Position numbers and translations under genes: made by a program. From Streptomyces pacificus (GTDB taxonomy: Bacteria; Actinomycetota; Actinomycetes; Streptomycetales; Streptomycetaceae), in NCBI RefSeq assembly GCF_011766325.1, contig NZ_BLLG01000020.1:52021-116020 (forward strand): DNA of 64,000 nucleotides. Direction: 5' to 3'. Of this stretch, positions 49,982-58,991 are shown piece after piece (position 1 is the stretch's first letter; each line of letters opens with the position of its first letter). The notes under the pieces are model-generated. The model ran no database searches. It worked only from the letters and a program-made list of their open reading frames with translations, and had not been told where the DNA came from.

Positions 49982-52291
49982 CTACTGCGGTGAAGTGAGG
50001 TCGTAGAGGGTGATGCCGTCCACGGTGACCTCCGTGAAGTTCGCCGCGACCCACTCCTGGATCTCCTCGGAGCTTTCACCACCAGGCCCCCGGCCCCCGC
50101 CGCCGCCGCCCTCCCTGCCGGCGATGAACCAGTGGATATCCCCGTCGGCCACGTACTGCTGGAACCCGGCGAGGGTCGGAGACGGGTCGCTGCCGTTGAA
50201 TCCGCCGATCGGCATGACGGGCAGCTCCGTGGCGAGCTGGTAGGAGGCGGCGTTCTGGGAGCCGACGGCCGCGGCCGCCCAGGTGTAGGCGGAGGCATCC
50301 TCGGACAGCCTGGAGACGACGGCGGAACCCACCTCCGGCCCGTTGAGCAGTCCCCCTGCCTGGCCTGCACCGGCCGCTCCCTCGCCACCTGCCCGGCGGC
50401 CCTGGCCGTCGCCGGGCTGCCCACCCTGACCCTGGCCCTGACCACCCTGGCCCTGACCACCCTGGCCCATGCCCTGGCCCTGACCCTGACCGCCCTGACC
50501 CTGACCCTGGCCGTCGCCGGGCTGCCCACCCTGACCCTGGCCCTGACCGCCCTGGCCCTGCCCCTGGCCCATGCCCTGGCCCTGGCCCTGGCCCTGCCCC
50601 TGACCGCCCGCTGCCCCGGGCGGCGTCATCGCGCCGCCACCCGCCGCGAGACCGCCACGGGCACCGGCGCCACCACCGGCGCCACCACCGGGACCGCCAC
50701 CGGGACCGCCGCGCGTCGACGCGGGTCCGGCGACCACCAGCGAGCCCTGGTGCCCGGTGCTCAGCGTGGAGAGGGTGTACGCCACGGGGCCGGCCAGTGA
50801 TGCCGCGAGTGCGAGGCCCGCCGCGCCCAGCGCGAGCCGGCGCGCGAGTTTCCCGGCGAGCAGCAGCCCCACCGCGGCCGCGAGCCCCCCGACCAGCACC
50901 GCCCAGCGCAGCCACGGTACGAAGTCCGGAGTGCGTCCCAGCAGGACCCACGCCCAGCCGGCCGTCACCGCGACCGCACCGGCCAGAACCGCACGGGCCG
51001 CGGGGTGCGCACGCTCCTCCCACAGCACGGTGGTGCCCATGCCGATGAGCGCCGCGATGTACGGGGCGAGCGCCACCGTGTAGTACTCGTGGAAGATGCC
51101 GGCCATGAAGCTGAAGACCAGCAGTGTCGTGACCAGGGCCCCGCCCCAGACGAGGAACGCCGCCCGGGCGGAGTCGGTCCTGCCGGCGCGCCGGGTCACC
51201 ACGAGGCCGGCCACGAGCAGGATCAGGGCGGCTGGCAGCAGCCAGGAGATCTGCCCCCCGACGCTGTCGCCGAACATCCTCCCGATCCCGGTCTCACCCC
51301 ATCGGCCGCCCCCGGCCCCGCCGCCTCCGACGCTTCCGGTCTCGTTGCCGTTGATCCGGCCGAGGCCGTTGTAGCCGAAGGTGAGTTCGAGGAAGCTGTT
51401 GGTCTGGGAACCGCCGATGTACGGGCGGGAGGAAGCCGGCCACAGCTCGACGATCGCCACCCACCAGCCTCCGGACACGATCAGCGCCACTCCGGCCAGG
51501 GCGAGTTGGCCGACCCTCCGCCGCACCGACGCCGGCGCGCACACCGCGTACACCAGCGCGAGCGGCGGCAGGACGAGGAACGCCTGGAGGGTCTTGGTCA
51601 GGAAGGCGAAGCCGATCGCGACGCCCGCCGCCACCAGCCAGCCCGTGCGGGCCCCCTCCAGCGCGCGCAGCACGCAGTACACGGCCAGCACGGTCAGCAG
51701 CGCCAGCAGTGCGTCGGGATTGTTGAAGCGGAACATCAGGGCGGCCACCGGCGTCAGCGCCAGCACCGCGCCCGCGATCAGCCCCGCCGCAGCGCCGAAG
51801 CGCCTGCGCACTGCCGCGTGGACGACGGCCACCGCCGCCACCCCCATCAGCACCTCGGGCACCAGGATCTGCCAGGACCCCAGCCCGAACAGCCGGACCG
51901 ACAGCGCCATCGGCCAGAGAGCGGCGGGCGGTTTGTCGACGGTGATGGAGTTCGCGGCGTCGGACGAGCCGAAGAAGAAGGCCTTCCAGCTCTCGCTGCC
52001 CGCCTGCACGGCGGCGGAGTAGAAGGAGTTGGCGTAGCCGGAGGCGCTGAGGTTGTACAGGTACAGCGCCCCGGTCAGCACCAGCAAGGCGATCAGGGCG
52101 GGCCGCGCCCACGCCGGGTCCGCGCCCCGGGGCCGCCGCGGCCGGGCGGCCCGGCCGCGGCGCGGAGGAGTCCCCGGCGGTCCGGGCGGCTCGGGCGCTC
52201 CCGGCGGTCCCGGCTCCGCGTGGCCGGCGGTCGCGTGGCCGGCGGTCGCGTGGCCGGCGGTCGCGTGGTCGTCGTGCGGTGCGGTCGTCAT
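49982..52291 (-). CDS. Polyprenyl-phosphate-sugar-dependent glycosyltransferase (GT39/ArnT-like), Gly/Gln-repeat insert
   Basis: 769 residues. About 12 membrane segments fill residues 65-520. The loop ANSFYSAAVQAGSESWKAFF, then SSDAANSITVDKPP, contains the acidic motif of the PMT/ArnT superfamily. FRFNNPDALLALLTVLAVYC is typical of the mannosyl/arabinosyl-transferase-like actinobacterial subgroup. Between the last helix and a C-terminal extracytoplasmic domain (about 655-769) is a ~110-residue Gly/Gln repeat (GQGQGQGGQ), and the N-terminus has three HATAG repeats from a 15-bp tandem. ATG 52291 overlaps the stop of the GT2 gene. It likely transfers a sugar from a polyprenyl-phosphate made by that GT2. 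Confidence 0.88.
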   Translation of the reverse strand: MTTAPHDDHATAGHATAGHATAGHAEPGPPGAPEPPGPPGTPPRRGRAARPRRPRGADPAWARPALIALLVLTGALYLYNLSASGYANSFYSAAVQAGSESWKAFFFGSSDAANSITVDKPPAALWPMALSVRLFGLGSWQILVPEVLMGVAAVAVVHAAVRRRFGAAAGLIAGAVLALTPVAALMFRFNNPDALLALLTVLAVYCVLRALEGARTGWLVAAGVAIGFAFLTKTLQAFLVLPPLALVYAVCAPASVRRRVGQLALAGVALIVSGGWWVAIVELWPASSRPYIGGSQTNSFLELTFGYNGLGRINGNETGSVGGGGAGGGRWGETGIGRMFGDSVGGQISWLLPAALILLVAGLVVTRRAGRTDSARAAFLVWGGALVTTLLVFSFMAGIFHEYYTVALAPYIAALIGMGTTVLWEERAHPAARAVLAGAVAVTAGWAWVLLGRTPDFVPWLRWAVLVGGLAAAVGLLLAGKLARRLALGAAGLALAASLAGPVAYTLSTLSTGHQGSLVVAGPASTRGGPGGGPGGGAGGGAGARGGLAAGGGAMTPPGAAGGQGQGQGQGQGMGQGQGQGGQGQGQGGQPGDGQGQGQGGQGQGQGMGQGGQGQGGQGQGQGGQPGDGQGRRAGGEGAAGAGQAGGLLNGPEVGSAVVSRLSEDASAYTWAAAAVGSQNAASYQLATELPVMPIGGFNGSDPSPTLAGFQQYVADGDIHWFIAGREGGGGGGRGPGGESSEEIQEWVAANFTEVTVDGITLYDLTSPQ

Positions 52292-53958
52292 CGTGGGTCC
52301 CCCGCGGTCGTGCCGGTCGCGCCGGACGCACCGGTCTCGTCATTCGGATAACTCGTGTAGCTCGTACCGGTCGACCCGGTCGACCCGTACGCACCGGGCA
52401 CGTACGCCGTACCATCCGCGCCGTTCGTACGGTCATCGGACGTCGTACCGGTCGCACCGGGCGCGTAGCGCGCACCGGTCTCGTCGTCCGGATAGCTCGC
52501 GTAACTCGGATAGCTCGTAGTGAGCGTCCCGGTCGACCCGGTCGGCCCGTACGCACCGTACGCACCGGGCACGTCGGTCACACCGGGCGCGGACGCCGTA
52601 CCGCCCGCGCCCCTCGTGTGCCTCGTCCCGTCCGCGCCACGCGCGCGACCCGCACCGCTCGTACCGGCGTCGGGTGCCGTCCCGGCAGCGGGTCGCGACT
52701 GGTCCCGGCGGTCGGGAAAGACCCAGGCGCGGTAGAGCAGGAAGCGCAGCACGGTGGCCGCGAGGTTGGCCACGACCAGGACGGCCAGCTCGGTACCCCG
52801 GGAGGGGTTGCCCGCGGCAGCGTCCAGCGCGGCGAGGGAACCGCTGGTGAGGACGAGGCCGACGCCGAAGACCACCAGCCCCTGGGCCTGGTGGCGGACC
52901 GCCCGCTCGCGCCCGCGCACCCCGAAGGTCAGTCTGCGGTTCGCGGCCGTGTTGGCGACCGCAGAGAGCAGCAGCGCGCCGGCGTTCGCCGCCTGGGGCC
53001 CCACTCCGGTACGGAACACCGAGTAGAGGAGCAGATAGAGAAGCGTCGACAGCGCGCCGACCGCGCAGAAGCCGAGCAGTTGCCGGGCCAGCCCGCCGGG
53101 GACTCCGATGATCCGGCCGTCTCTCGGGTCGTCGCCGAACGGCCGCGCCAGCCGGTCCAGGGGCAGGGCCCCGACCGCGAGTGCCCGACCGACCCGCAGC
53201 ACGCCCTTCAGGTCGTCGACGGCCGTGCGGACGATGTGCACGCTGGAGTCCGGGTCGTCGACCCAGTCCACGGGGACCTCGTGGATCCGCAGCCCGGCGC
53301 GCTCGGCCAGCACCAGCAGTTCGGTGTCGAAGAACCAGCCGGTGTCCTCGACCATCGGCAGCAGGCGCTGGGCCACTTCCCGCCGTATCGCCTTGAACCC
53401 GCACTGCGCGTCGGAGAAGCGCGCGGCGAGCGAGCCGCGCAGGATCAGGTTGTACGTGCGGGAGACGAACTCCCGCTTCGCCCCGCGCACCACCCGCGAC
53501 GACCGGGTGAGCCGCGAGCCGATCGCCAGGTCCGAGTGCCCCGAGATCAGCGGTGCGACCAGGGGCAGCAGCGCCTTGAGGTCGGTGGACAGATCCACGT
53601 CCATGTACGCCAGCACAGGCGCGTCGGACTCCGCCCACACGGTGCGCAGCGCCCGGCCGCGCCCCTTCTCCTCCAGCCGGCGGACCCGCACCCCCGGCAG
53701 CGAGGTCGCGAGCTCGGCCGCCACCCGGGGCGTGCGGTCGGTGCTCGCGTTGTCCGCGACGGTGATCCGGAAGCCGTACGGGAAGGTGCGGGCGAGATGG
53801 TCGTGGAGCCGGCGTACGCACGGCTCCAGGTCGTTCTCCTCGTTGAAGACGGGGATGACCACATCGAGCACGGGCGGGCCGGCCGCGCCCACGGGCAGGT
53901 GCTCCCGTGCCGGCAGGGTGCCCGTGGCGGTGGTGCCCGCCGGGGTGTCGGTTCGCAT
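52288..53958 (-). CDS. GT2 glycosyltransferase fused to GtrA-like domain
   Basis: 556 residues. The N-terminal ~240 residues are a dolichyl/polyprenyl-phosphate sugar synthase-like GT2 (LDVVIPVFNEENDLEPCVRR, then DVDLSTDLKALLP with the DxD acidic motif). From about 290 to 415 four transmembrane segments form a GtrA-like flippase domain (LLGFCAVGALSTLLYLLLYS). The last ~130 residues are Thr/Gly/Ser/Tyr-rich repeats (TGSTGTLTTSYPSYASYPDD and close copies). It should make and flip a polyprenyl-phosphate sugar for the coupled GT39. Start ATG 53958, 25 nt after the sensor kinase. Confidence 0.9.
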   Translation of the reverse strand: MRTDTPAGTTATGTLPAREHLPVGAAGPPVLDVVIPVFNEENDLEPCVRRLHDHLARTFPYGFRITVADNASTDRTPRVAAELATSLPGVRVRRLEEKGRGRALRTVWAESDAPVLAYMDVDLSTDLKALLPLVAPLISGHSDLAIGSRLTRSSRVVRGAKREFVSRTYNLILRGSLAARFSDAQCGFKAIRREVAQRLLPMVEDTGWFFDTELLVLAERAGLRIHEVPVDWVDDPDSSVHIVRTAVDDLKGVLRVGRALAVGALPLDRLARPFGDDPRDGRIIGVPGGLARQLLGFCAVGALSTLLYLLLYSVFRTGVGPQAANAGALLLSAVANTAANRRLTFGVRGRERAVRHQAQGLVVFGVGLVLTSGSLAALDAAAGNPSRGTELAVLVVANLAATVLRFLLYRAWVFPDRRDQSRPAAGTAPDAGTSGAGRARGADGTRHTRGAGGTASAPGVTDVPGAYGAYGPTGSTGTLTTSYPSYASYPDDETGARYAPGATGTTSDDRTNGADGTAYVPGAYGSTGSTGTSYTSYPNDETGASGATGTTAGDPR

Positions 53959-53983
53959 GGTCCGACTCTCGACGGGCCCGCTG

Positions 53984-55504
53984 TCACACCCGTGTGCCGG
54001 CGCTGTGCGCCGTCTGTGAGTCTCCGGGCTCCCCCCGCACCAGCGCCAGGCGCACGGAGAAGACCGTGTGCCCCGGCGTACTGGTCACGTCCACCGTCCC
54101 CCCGTGCGCCGTGACCACGGCGTGCACGATCGCCAGCCCGAGGCCGGTGCTTCCGGCGTGGCGGGAACGCGAGGCGTCGCCGCGCGCGAAGCGCTCGAAG
54201 ACATACGGCAGCAGTCCGGGGGGGATGCCGGGACCGTCGTCCCGGACCTCCAGTACGACCCCGCTCCGGCACTGCGACACCCGTACGGCCGCGGTGACGG
54301 TGGTGCCCGGCGGAGTGTGGGTGCGGGCGTTCGCCAGCAGGTTGACCAGCACCTGGTGCAGGCGCTCCGGATCGGCCCGCACCACGGCGGGGTCGTCCGG
54401 CAGGTCCAGGCGCCAGACGTGGTCCGGGCCCGCGGCCCGGGCGTCGCTCACCGCGTCGACGACCAGCGGGGACAGATCGGTGTTCCGGTAGGCCAGCGGC
54501 CGTCCCGCGTCGAGGCGGGCCAGCAGCAGCAGATCCTCCACCAGCCCGGTCATCCGGGTGGCCTCCGACTCGATCCGGTCCAGAGCATGCCGGGTGTCGG
54601 GGCCGGGCTGCTCCCGCCCGCGCCGGGTCAGCTCGGCGTAGCCCCGGATGGACGCGAGGGGCGTCCGCAGCTCATGGCCGGCGTCCGCCACGAACTGCCG
54701 CACCCTGGTCTCGCTCTCCTGCCGCGCGTGCAGCGCCGAGTGGACGTGGTCGAGCATCCGGTTGAGCGCGGCGCCCACCCGGCCGACCTCGGTGCCGGGG
54801 TCGGCCTCGGCCTCCGGAACCCGCTCGTGCAGCGCCACCTCACCGCTGTGCAGGGGGAGTTCGGACACCCGGGTGGCCGTCGCCGCGACCCTCCGCAGCG
54901 GACGCAGCGCGACCCCGACGAGGACGCCGCCGGCCAGCCCGGCGGCGGCCAGCCCGGCGGCGGTCACACAGACCTCGACGACGACGAGGGTGCCCAGAGT
55001 GCTGTGCACCTCGTCGAGGGGGACCCCGACCAGGAACGCGCCGTTGGCACCCGGCCGGTACTCCACGCGGTAGTCGCCGAGGCCCGGCACCGCCACGGTG
55101 TGCGGCTCCAGGTCGCGTGGCACGTCCGCGAGCGCGGCCCGCTCCGCCCCGGTCAGCGGCCGGTCCATGACCCGGGGGCCCAGTGCGTCCGACTCCTGCT
55201 GGACCGAGACGGCCCCGTCGCCGAGGGAACCGTCCACCAGGATCTGCACACCGACCGTCCCGAGCGGTGCGCCGCCGCTGGTGACGAACCGCAGCGACCC
55301 CGGCGACCGCGGCCCGCCGCCCGGCTCGCCCTGCGGCGGTCCCGCCGCGCGCTGCGCGACGCCCTGCAACTGCTCGTCTTTCTGCCCGTACAGATACGTG
55401 CGCAGCGCGAGCGTGGTCACGGTGCCGATGACCGCGGCGACCACCGCGATAAGCGCCACCGCGGACACCACCAGCCTGGTCCGCAGGGACCATCCGCCCC
55501 TCAC
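53984..55504 (-). CDS. Sensor histidine kinase (EnvZ/BaeS type)
   Basis: 506 residues. A first transmembrane helix (about 10-32) and a second (about 170-195) bracket a ~140-residue external sensor domain. Then come HAMP, HisKA AGHELRTPLASIRGYAELTR (phospho-His), N box HQVLVNLLANARTHTPPG and G boxes DDGPGIPP, GLGLAIVHAVV. GTG 55504 is preferred over GTG 55513, because GGGAGG is too close to the latter. It lies between the regulator gene and the glycosyltransferases, so it probably controls them. Confidence 0.93.
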   Translation of the reverse strand: MRGGWSLRTRLVVSAVALIAVVAAVIGTVTTLALRTYLYGQKDEQLQGVAQRAAGPPQGEPGGGPRSPGSLRFVTSGGAPLGTVGVQILVDGSLGDGAVSVQQESDALGPRVMDRPLTGAERAALADVPRDLEPHTVAVPGLGDYRVEYRPGANGAFLVGVPLDEVHSTLGTLVVVEVCVTAAGLAAAGLAGGVLVGVALRPLRRVAATATRVSELPLHSGEVALHERVPEAEADPGTEVGRVGAALNRMLDHVHSALHARQESETRVRQFVADAGHELRTPLASIRGYAELTRRGREQPGPDTRHALDRIESEATRMTGLVEDLLLLARLDAGRPLAYRNTDLSPLVVDAVSDARAAGPDHVWRLDLPDDPAVVRADPERLHQVLVNLLANARTHTPPGTTVTAAVRVSQCRSGVVLEVRDDGPGIPPGLLPYVFERFARGDASRSRHAGSTGLGLAIVHAVVTAHGGTVDVTSTPGHTVFSVRLALVRGEPGDSQTAHSAGTRV

Positions 55505-55666
55505 CCGGCACACCTCCCGGCAGGCTCCGGAGCGTCGCCCCGCGCGCCACCGTCCCCGCAGTGCCGGCCGAAGGCCCCGGGCGCCCGATCACCGGGGGCC
55601 GCGGCCGCCGTGCCGCCCCGTGTGCCCGACGATGCTCCTCGACGGGCCGACGCCGCCGCTCGCGTC

Positions 55667-56407
55667 CTACTCACCTGGCTTGATCAGATATCCCGCGCCG
55701 CGGCGGGTGTGGATCATCGGAGTGCGCCCGGCGTCGATCTTGCGCCGCAGATAGGAGATGTAGAGCTCGACCACGTTGGCCTGGCCCCCGAAGTCGTACG
55801 ACCACACCCGGTCCAGGATCTGCGCCTTGCTCAGCACCCGCCGGGGATTGCGCATCAGATAGCGCAGCAGCTCGAACTCCGTCGCCGTGAGGTGGATCGA
55901 CGTGCCGCCCCTGGTCACCTCGTGGCTGTCCTCGTCCAGCGTCAGGTCACCGACGACCAGAAGCGACTCATCGCGCGCGGCGGCCGCCCGCCCCGAGCGC
56001 CGGATCAGCCCGCGCAGCCGGGCCACGACCTCCTCCAGGCTGAACGGCTTGGTGACGTAGTCGTCACCGCCCGCGGTGAGCCCGGCGATCCGGTCCTCTA
56101 CGGCGTCCCTGGCCGTCAGGAACAGCACCGGCACGTCGGGAAGTTCACGGCGCAGTTTGCCGAGGACCGTCAGCCCGTCCATGTCGGGCAGCATCACATC
56201 GAGGATCACGGCGTCCGGCCGGAAGGCGCGCGCCGCTTGCACGGCGCCCGCCCCGTCACCGGCGCTGCGCGCCTCCCAGCCCTCGTAGCGCAGGGCCATC
56301 GACAGCAGCTCGGTGAGGGAGGACTCGTCGTCCACGACAAGCACCCGTACGGGGCTGCCGTCGGTCCTGCGCAGTTCGGTCCGTCCCCGGGACGTACGCG
56401 TCGTCAT
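55667..56407 (-). CDS. Response regulator, OmpR/PhoB family
   Basis: 246 residues. The receiver has Asp26-Asp27, phospho-acceptor Asp70 (AVILDVMLPDMDG) and Lys120 (DDYVTKPFS). The winged-helix output domain is LTATEFELLRYLMRNPRRVL, then YDFGGQANVVELYISYLRRK. Start ATG 56407. It is first in the minus-strand series regulator, kinase, GT2/GtrA, GT39. A 162-nt gap separates it from the kinase. Confidence 0.94.
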   Translation of the reverse strand: MTTRTSRGRTELRRTDGSPVRVLVVDDESSLTELLSMALRYEGWEARSAGDGAGAVQAARAFRPDAVILDVMLPDMDGLTVLGKLRRELPDVPVLFLTARDAVEDRIAGLTAGGDDYVTKPFSLEEVVARLRGLIRRSGRAAAARDESLLVVGDLTLDEDSHEVTRGGTSIHLTATEFELLRYLMRNPRRVLSKAQILDRVWSYDFGGQANVVELYISYLRRKIDAGRTPMIHTRRGAGYLIKPGE

Positions 56408-56499
56408 GCCGACCACTCTGGGCCGCGGCGGTAAGAGGGACCTTTCGCTTCCCTGTGAATTCGCTGAGAACCGCCACCGGACGGAGAACCCGAGAACCG

Positions 56500-57492
56500 T
56501 CATGGGGCGGAGAACAGCGCGGCCGCGTTGCCGTGGCAGACCGCCCGCAGCCAGTCGTCGCCGAGTTCCAGCCGCTCCAGGGCGCGGAGCTGGTGGAGAT
56601 ACGGGTAGGGGATGTTGGGGAAGTCCGTCCCGAGCAGCACGCGGTCACCGAGGTCCGCCAGGCGTGCCCGCTCGGCCGCCGGGAACGGGCTGAGGCGCTC
56701 GCTGAAGTCGGTGAACGCCATCGTGGTGTCCAGGCGGACCTCCTCGTGGCGCTCCGCGAGGTCGAGGAAGTCCGTGTACTCCGGCATCCCCATGTGCGCG
56801 ACGATCAGCGGCAGCCGGGGATGGCGGGCGAGGATGCGCCCCACCGGTCCCGGCCCCGTGTGCTTGCCCGGCGCAGGCCCGGACCCGCAGTGCATCACGA
56901 CCGGTACGCGCGCCTCGGCCAGCAGCCCCCACACCGGGTCGAGGAGGGGATCGCCGGGGTCGTACGCACCGACCTGGACATGCGACTTGAGCACCCGGGC
57001 GCCGCCCTCGACGGCGGCGCGGACATAGCGCCCGACGCCCTCTTCCGGAAACAGCGTCGCCGTCCGCAGGCAGTCGGGCGTCCGGGCCGCGAAGTCCGCG
57101 GCCCAGCCGTTGAGCCACTCCGCCATGCCGGGCTTGTGGGGATACAGCATGGACGTGAAGTTCCTCACCCCGAACCCCCGGAGCAGCGCGACCCGCCGGC
57201 CTTCCTCCTCGCGGTAGGTGATGGGCCACTCCAGGCCCGTCAGCGGCCCGGCGGAGTCGAAGTACGCCCACACCTTGTCCAGGACCCGTTGGGGCATGAA
57301 GTGGGTGTGCACGTCGATGAGTCCGGGCAGCCCCAGCCGCGTCCAGAACGCGCGTACCGCCTCGGCCTCCGCCCCGGGACGGGGCGGAGGCCCGGAGGGT
57401 GCCGCCGTGCCGTCGCGGTCCGCTTGCCCGGCATCCGGTGAGCAACACGGAGCTGCGGGGCGGTTCGGTTCCCTCGCGGGGTGAGCGCTCAT
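56500..57492 (-). CDS. Amidohydrolase-2 family hydrolase/decarboxylase
   Basis: 330 residues. A TIM-barrel metal site is visible: LIDVHTHFMP (HxH), VLKSHVQVGAY, VPVVMHCGSGPAPGKH, IVAHMGMPE and LLGTDFPNIPYPY (Asp). This is the ACMSD/uracil-catabolism-type group. The substrate is unknown. Start ATG 57492 after a GC-rich repeat zone. It runs toward the response-regulator gene but is a separate unit. Confidence 0.88.
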   Translation of the reverse strand: MSAHPAREPNRPAAPCCSPDAGQADRDGTAAPSGPPPRPGAEAEAVRAFWTRLGLPGLIDVHTHFMPQRVLDKVWAYFDSAGPLTGLEWPITYREEEGRRVALLRGFGVRNFTSMLYPHKPGMAEWLNGWAADFAARTPDCLRTATLFPEEGVGRYVRAAVEGGARVLKSHVQVGAYDPGDPLLDPVWGLLAEARVPVVMHCGSGPAPGKHTGPGPVGRILARHPRLPLIVAHMGMPEYTDFLDLAERHEEVRLDTTMAFTDFSERLSPFPAAERARLADLGDRVLLGTDFPNIPYPYLHQLRALERLELGDDWLRAVCHGNAAALFSAP

Positions 57493-57619
57493 GCCCACAG
57501 CCTCAGGCGTCCGCCGATGCGCTGTCCAGGCCCCGACGGGTGACTCGGCCGACCGCGGACGCGGGATCGGACGCGGACGGGCCGACAGGGCCGACAGGGC
57601 ACCGGCACCCGACCGAGGC

Positions 57620-57688
57620 CGGGTCCGGTCCGGGTCCGGTCCGGGTCCGGTCCGGGTCCTGCTCTGGTCCGGGTCCTGCTCTGGTCCA
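57620..57688. repeat. GGTCCGGTCC / GGGTCCTGCTCT tandem repeats
   Basis: Three to four copies of GGTCCGGTCCG are followed by two copies of GGGTCCTGCTCTGGTCC. They cover the 3' end of the broken XRE-family gene. Confidence 0.85.
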
Positions 57689-57742
57689 GCGCCGATACCG
57701 GACCAGAGCCGCATCGCATCGAGTCCGCGCCCCGACCGGCAC

Positions 57743-58218
57743 CCGGCGTAGGTGTCGAACATGCCGCCGTCTCCGCTGCGCCGCAGATGCCATACGGGAG
57801 CACCGTAGGCGTTCACGCCCCGGACATGGGCATTGACCATCGCCTGGTCATCCGCACGGTAGATCGAGCTGTAGAGCGTGGTGGCATGGGCCCGTACCTC
57901 GATGCCAGGTACCCCGGCAAGGGGGCGGTAGTGCATGAGGGCGAGTCGGCAACGGGACTCGATCCCGTGGCCGAACCTCTCCCCCTTGCCGCGCTGTTGA
58001 ACATCGATGCTGTCCGGGTCGCCGATCGCGATACGGACCGCACACCCGTCGGAACCTCGCTCTTCCAGCAAGTCGTTGAGCCGCGGGTGCGCCTCGTGCA
58101 GGAAGACGGCCGCGTACACCAACACGTCGATGCGCTCGCGGGCTTGGGCCAGCATGTCCACGACGGCGGACACGGGGATGTCCGCCCGCTGGTCGTAGAG
58201 AGCCACAAGTTCCGGACT
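57743..58218 (-). pseudogene. 5'-truncated XRE/DUF5919-type regulator
   Basis: The frame shows the C-terminal half of a common streptomycete XRE-regulator family: SPELVALYDQRADIPVSAVV, IDVLVYAAVFLHEAHPRLND, GIESRCRLALMHYRPLAGVP and VNAHVRGVNAYGAPVWHLRR. The N-terminal HTH (~60-90 residues) is missing; upstream codons to 58302 are unrelated. After FDTYAG the C-terminus dissolves into repeats. Not functional as a regulator. Confidence 0.75.
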
Positions 58219-58349
58219 GACGGCGCGGGCAGGGCGTGCCTGCCGGAGCGCGGGCCAGTCCCCGTTCGGGGCCGGCCCTCCAAGCCCGGGAGCTGCGGCC
58301 ACAGAGCGGCGCGAGGCCGAGCTGGATACCGGTTTGCCACCCCTCCTTT

Positions 58350-58371
58350 AATAGGGACGACCTCCCCTATT
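58350..58371. promoter_or_regulatory. AATAGGG dyad upstream of Nudix gene
   Basis: AATAGGG (58350-58356) and CCCTATT (58365-58371) form a perfect 7-bp dyad with an 8-nt gap, followed by a TTGACA word at about 58379. It lies about 85-110 nt before the Nudix start. Operator or promoter element (inferred). Confidence 0.5.
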
Positions 58372-58457
58372 CGTCGGATTGACACTAAGTCGCCGAACTC
58401 TGCTGTCTTCGAGGCTCGTTCTGCGATGCTGGAGATCGATCGAGAGGGGCCGCAGCG

Positions 58458-58991
58458 ATGCAGTGGAAGATCCACGGGGAACGTCCGATCTACGAGAACA
58501 GCTGGGTGAACCTGTGGCTCACCGACGTCGAGACACCGGACGGGAACCGCTGGGAGCACCACGTCGTCAAGCTCCGGCACCTGGCCGTGGCCGCCGTCGT
58601 CAACGAGCGACGCGAGGTGCTGATGATGTGGCGGCACCGCTTCATCACGGACGCCTGGGCGTGGGAGCTGCCCATGGGCCTGGTCGAGGAGAGCGAGACG
58701 CCGGCCGATGCGGCGGCCCGTGAGGTGCTGGAGGAGACCGGCTGGCGGCCCGGCCCGATCACACCCCTCATCTACGCCGAGCCTGCCAACGGCATCACCG
58801 ACTCCCAGCACCACGTCTTCCGGGCCGACGGAGCGACGTACGAGGGCCCGCCGACCGAGGAGAACGAATCGGACCGGATCGAGTGGATCCCGCTGGCCGA
58901 CGTACGAGGCATGATCGACCGGCGCGAGATCGTCAGCAGTGGCTCTCTGGTCGGCCTGCTCTACGTCCTCATGGACGAGGCGATCCGCTGA
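58458..58991 (+). CDS. Nudix hydrolase (ADP-sugar/nucleoside-diphosphate type)
   Basis: 177 residues. The Nudix box is intact: GLVEESETPADAAAREVLEE, then TGW. The length, the YAEPANGITDSQHHVFRADG segment and EENESDRIEWIPLADV match ADP-ribose-pyrophosphatase-like enzymes, though substrate cannot be assigned. Start ATG 58458. Its 3' end overlaps the convergent regulator gene by 23 bp. Confidence 0.9.
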   Translation: MQWKIHGERPIYENSWVNLWLTDVETPDGNRWEHHVVKLRHLAVAAVVNERREVLMMWRHRFITDAWAWELPMGLVEESETPADAAAREVLEETGWRPGPITPLIYAEPANGITDSQHHVFRADGATYEGPPTEENESDRIEWIPLADVRGMIDRREIVSSGSLVGLLYVLMDEAIR

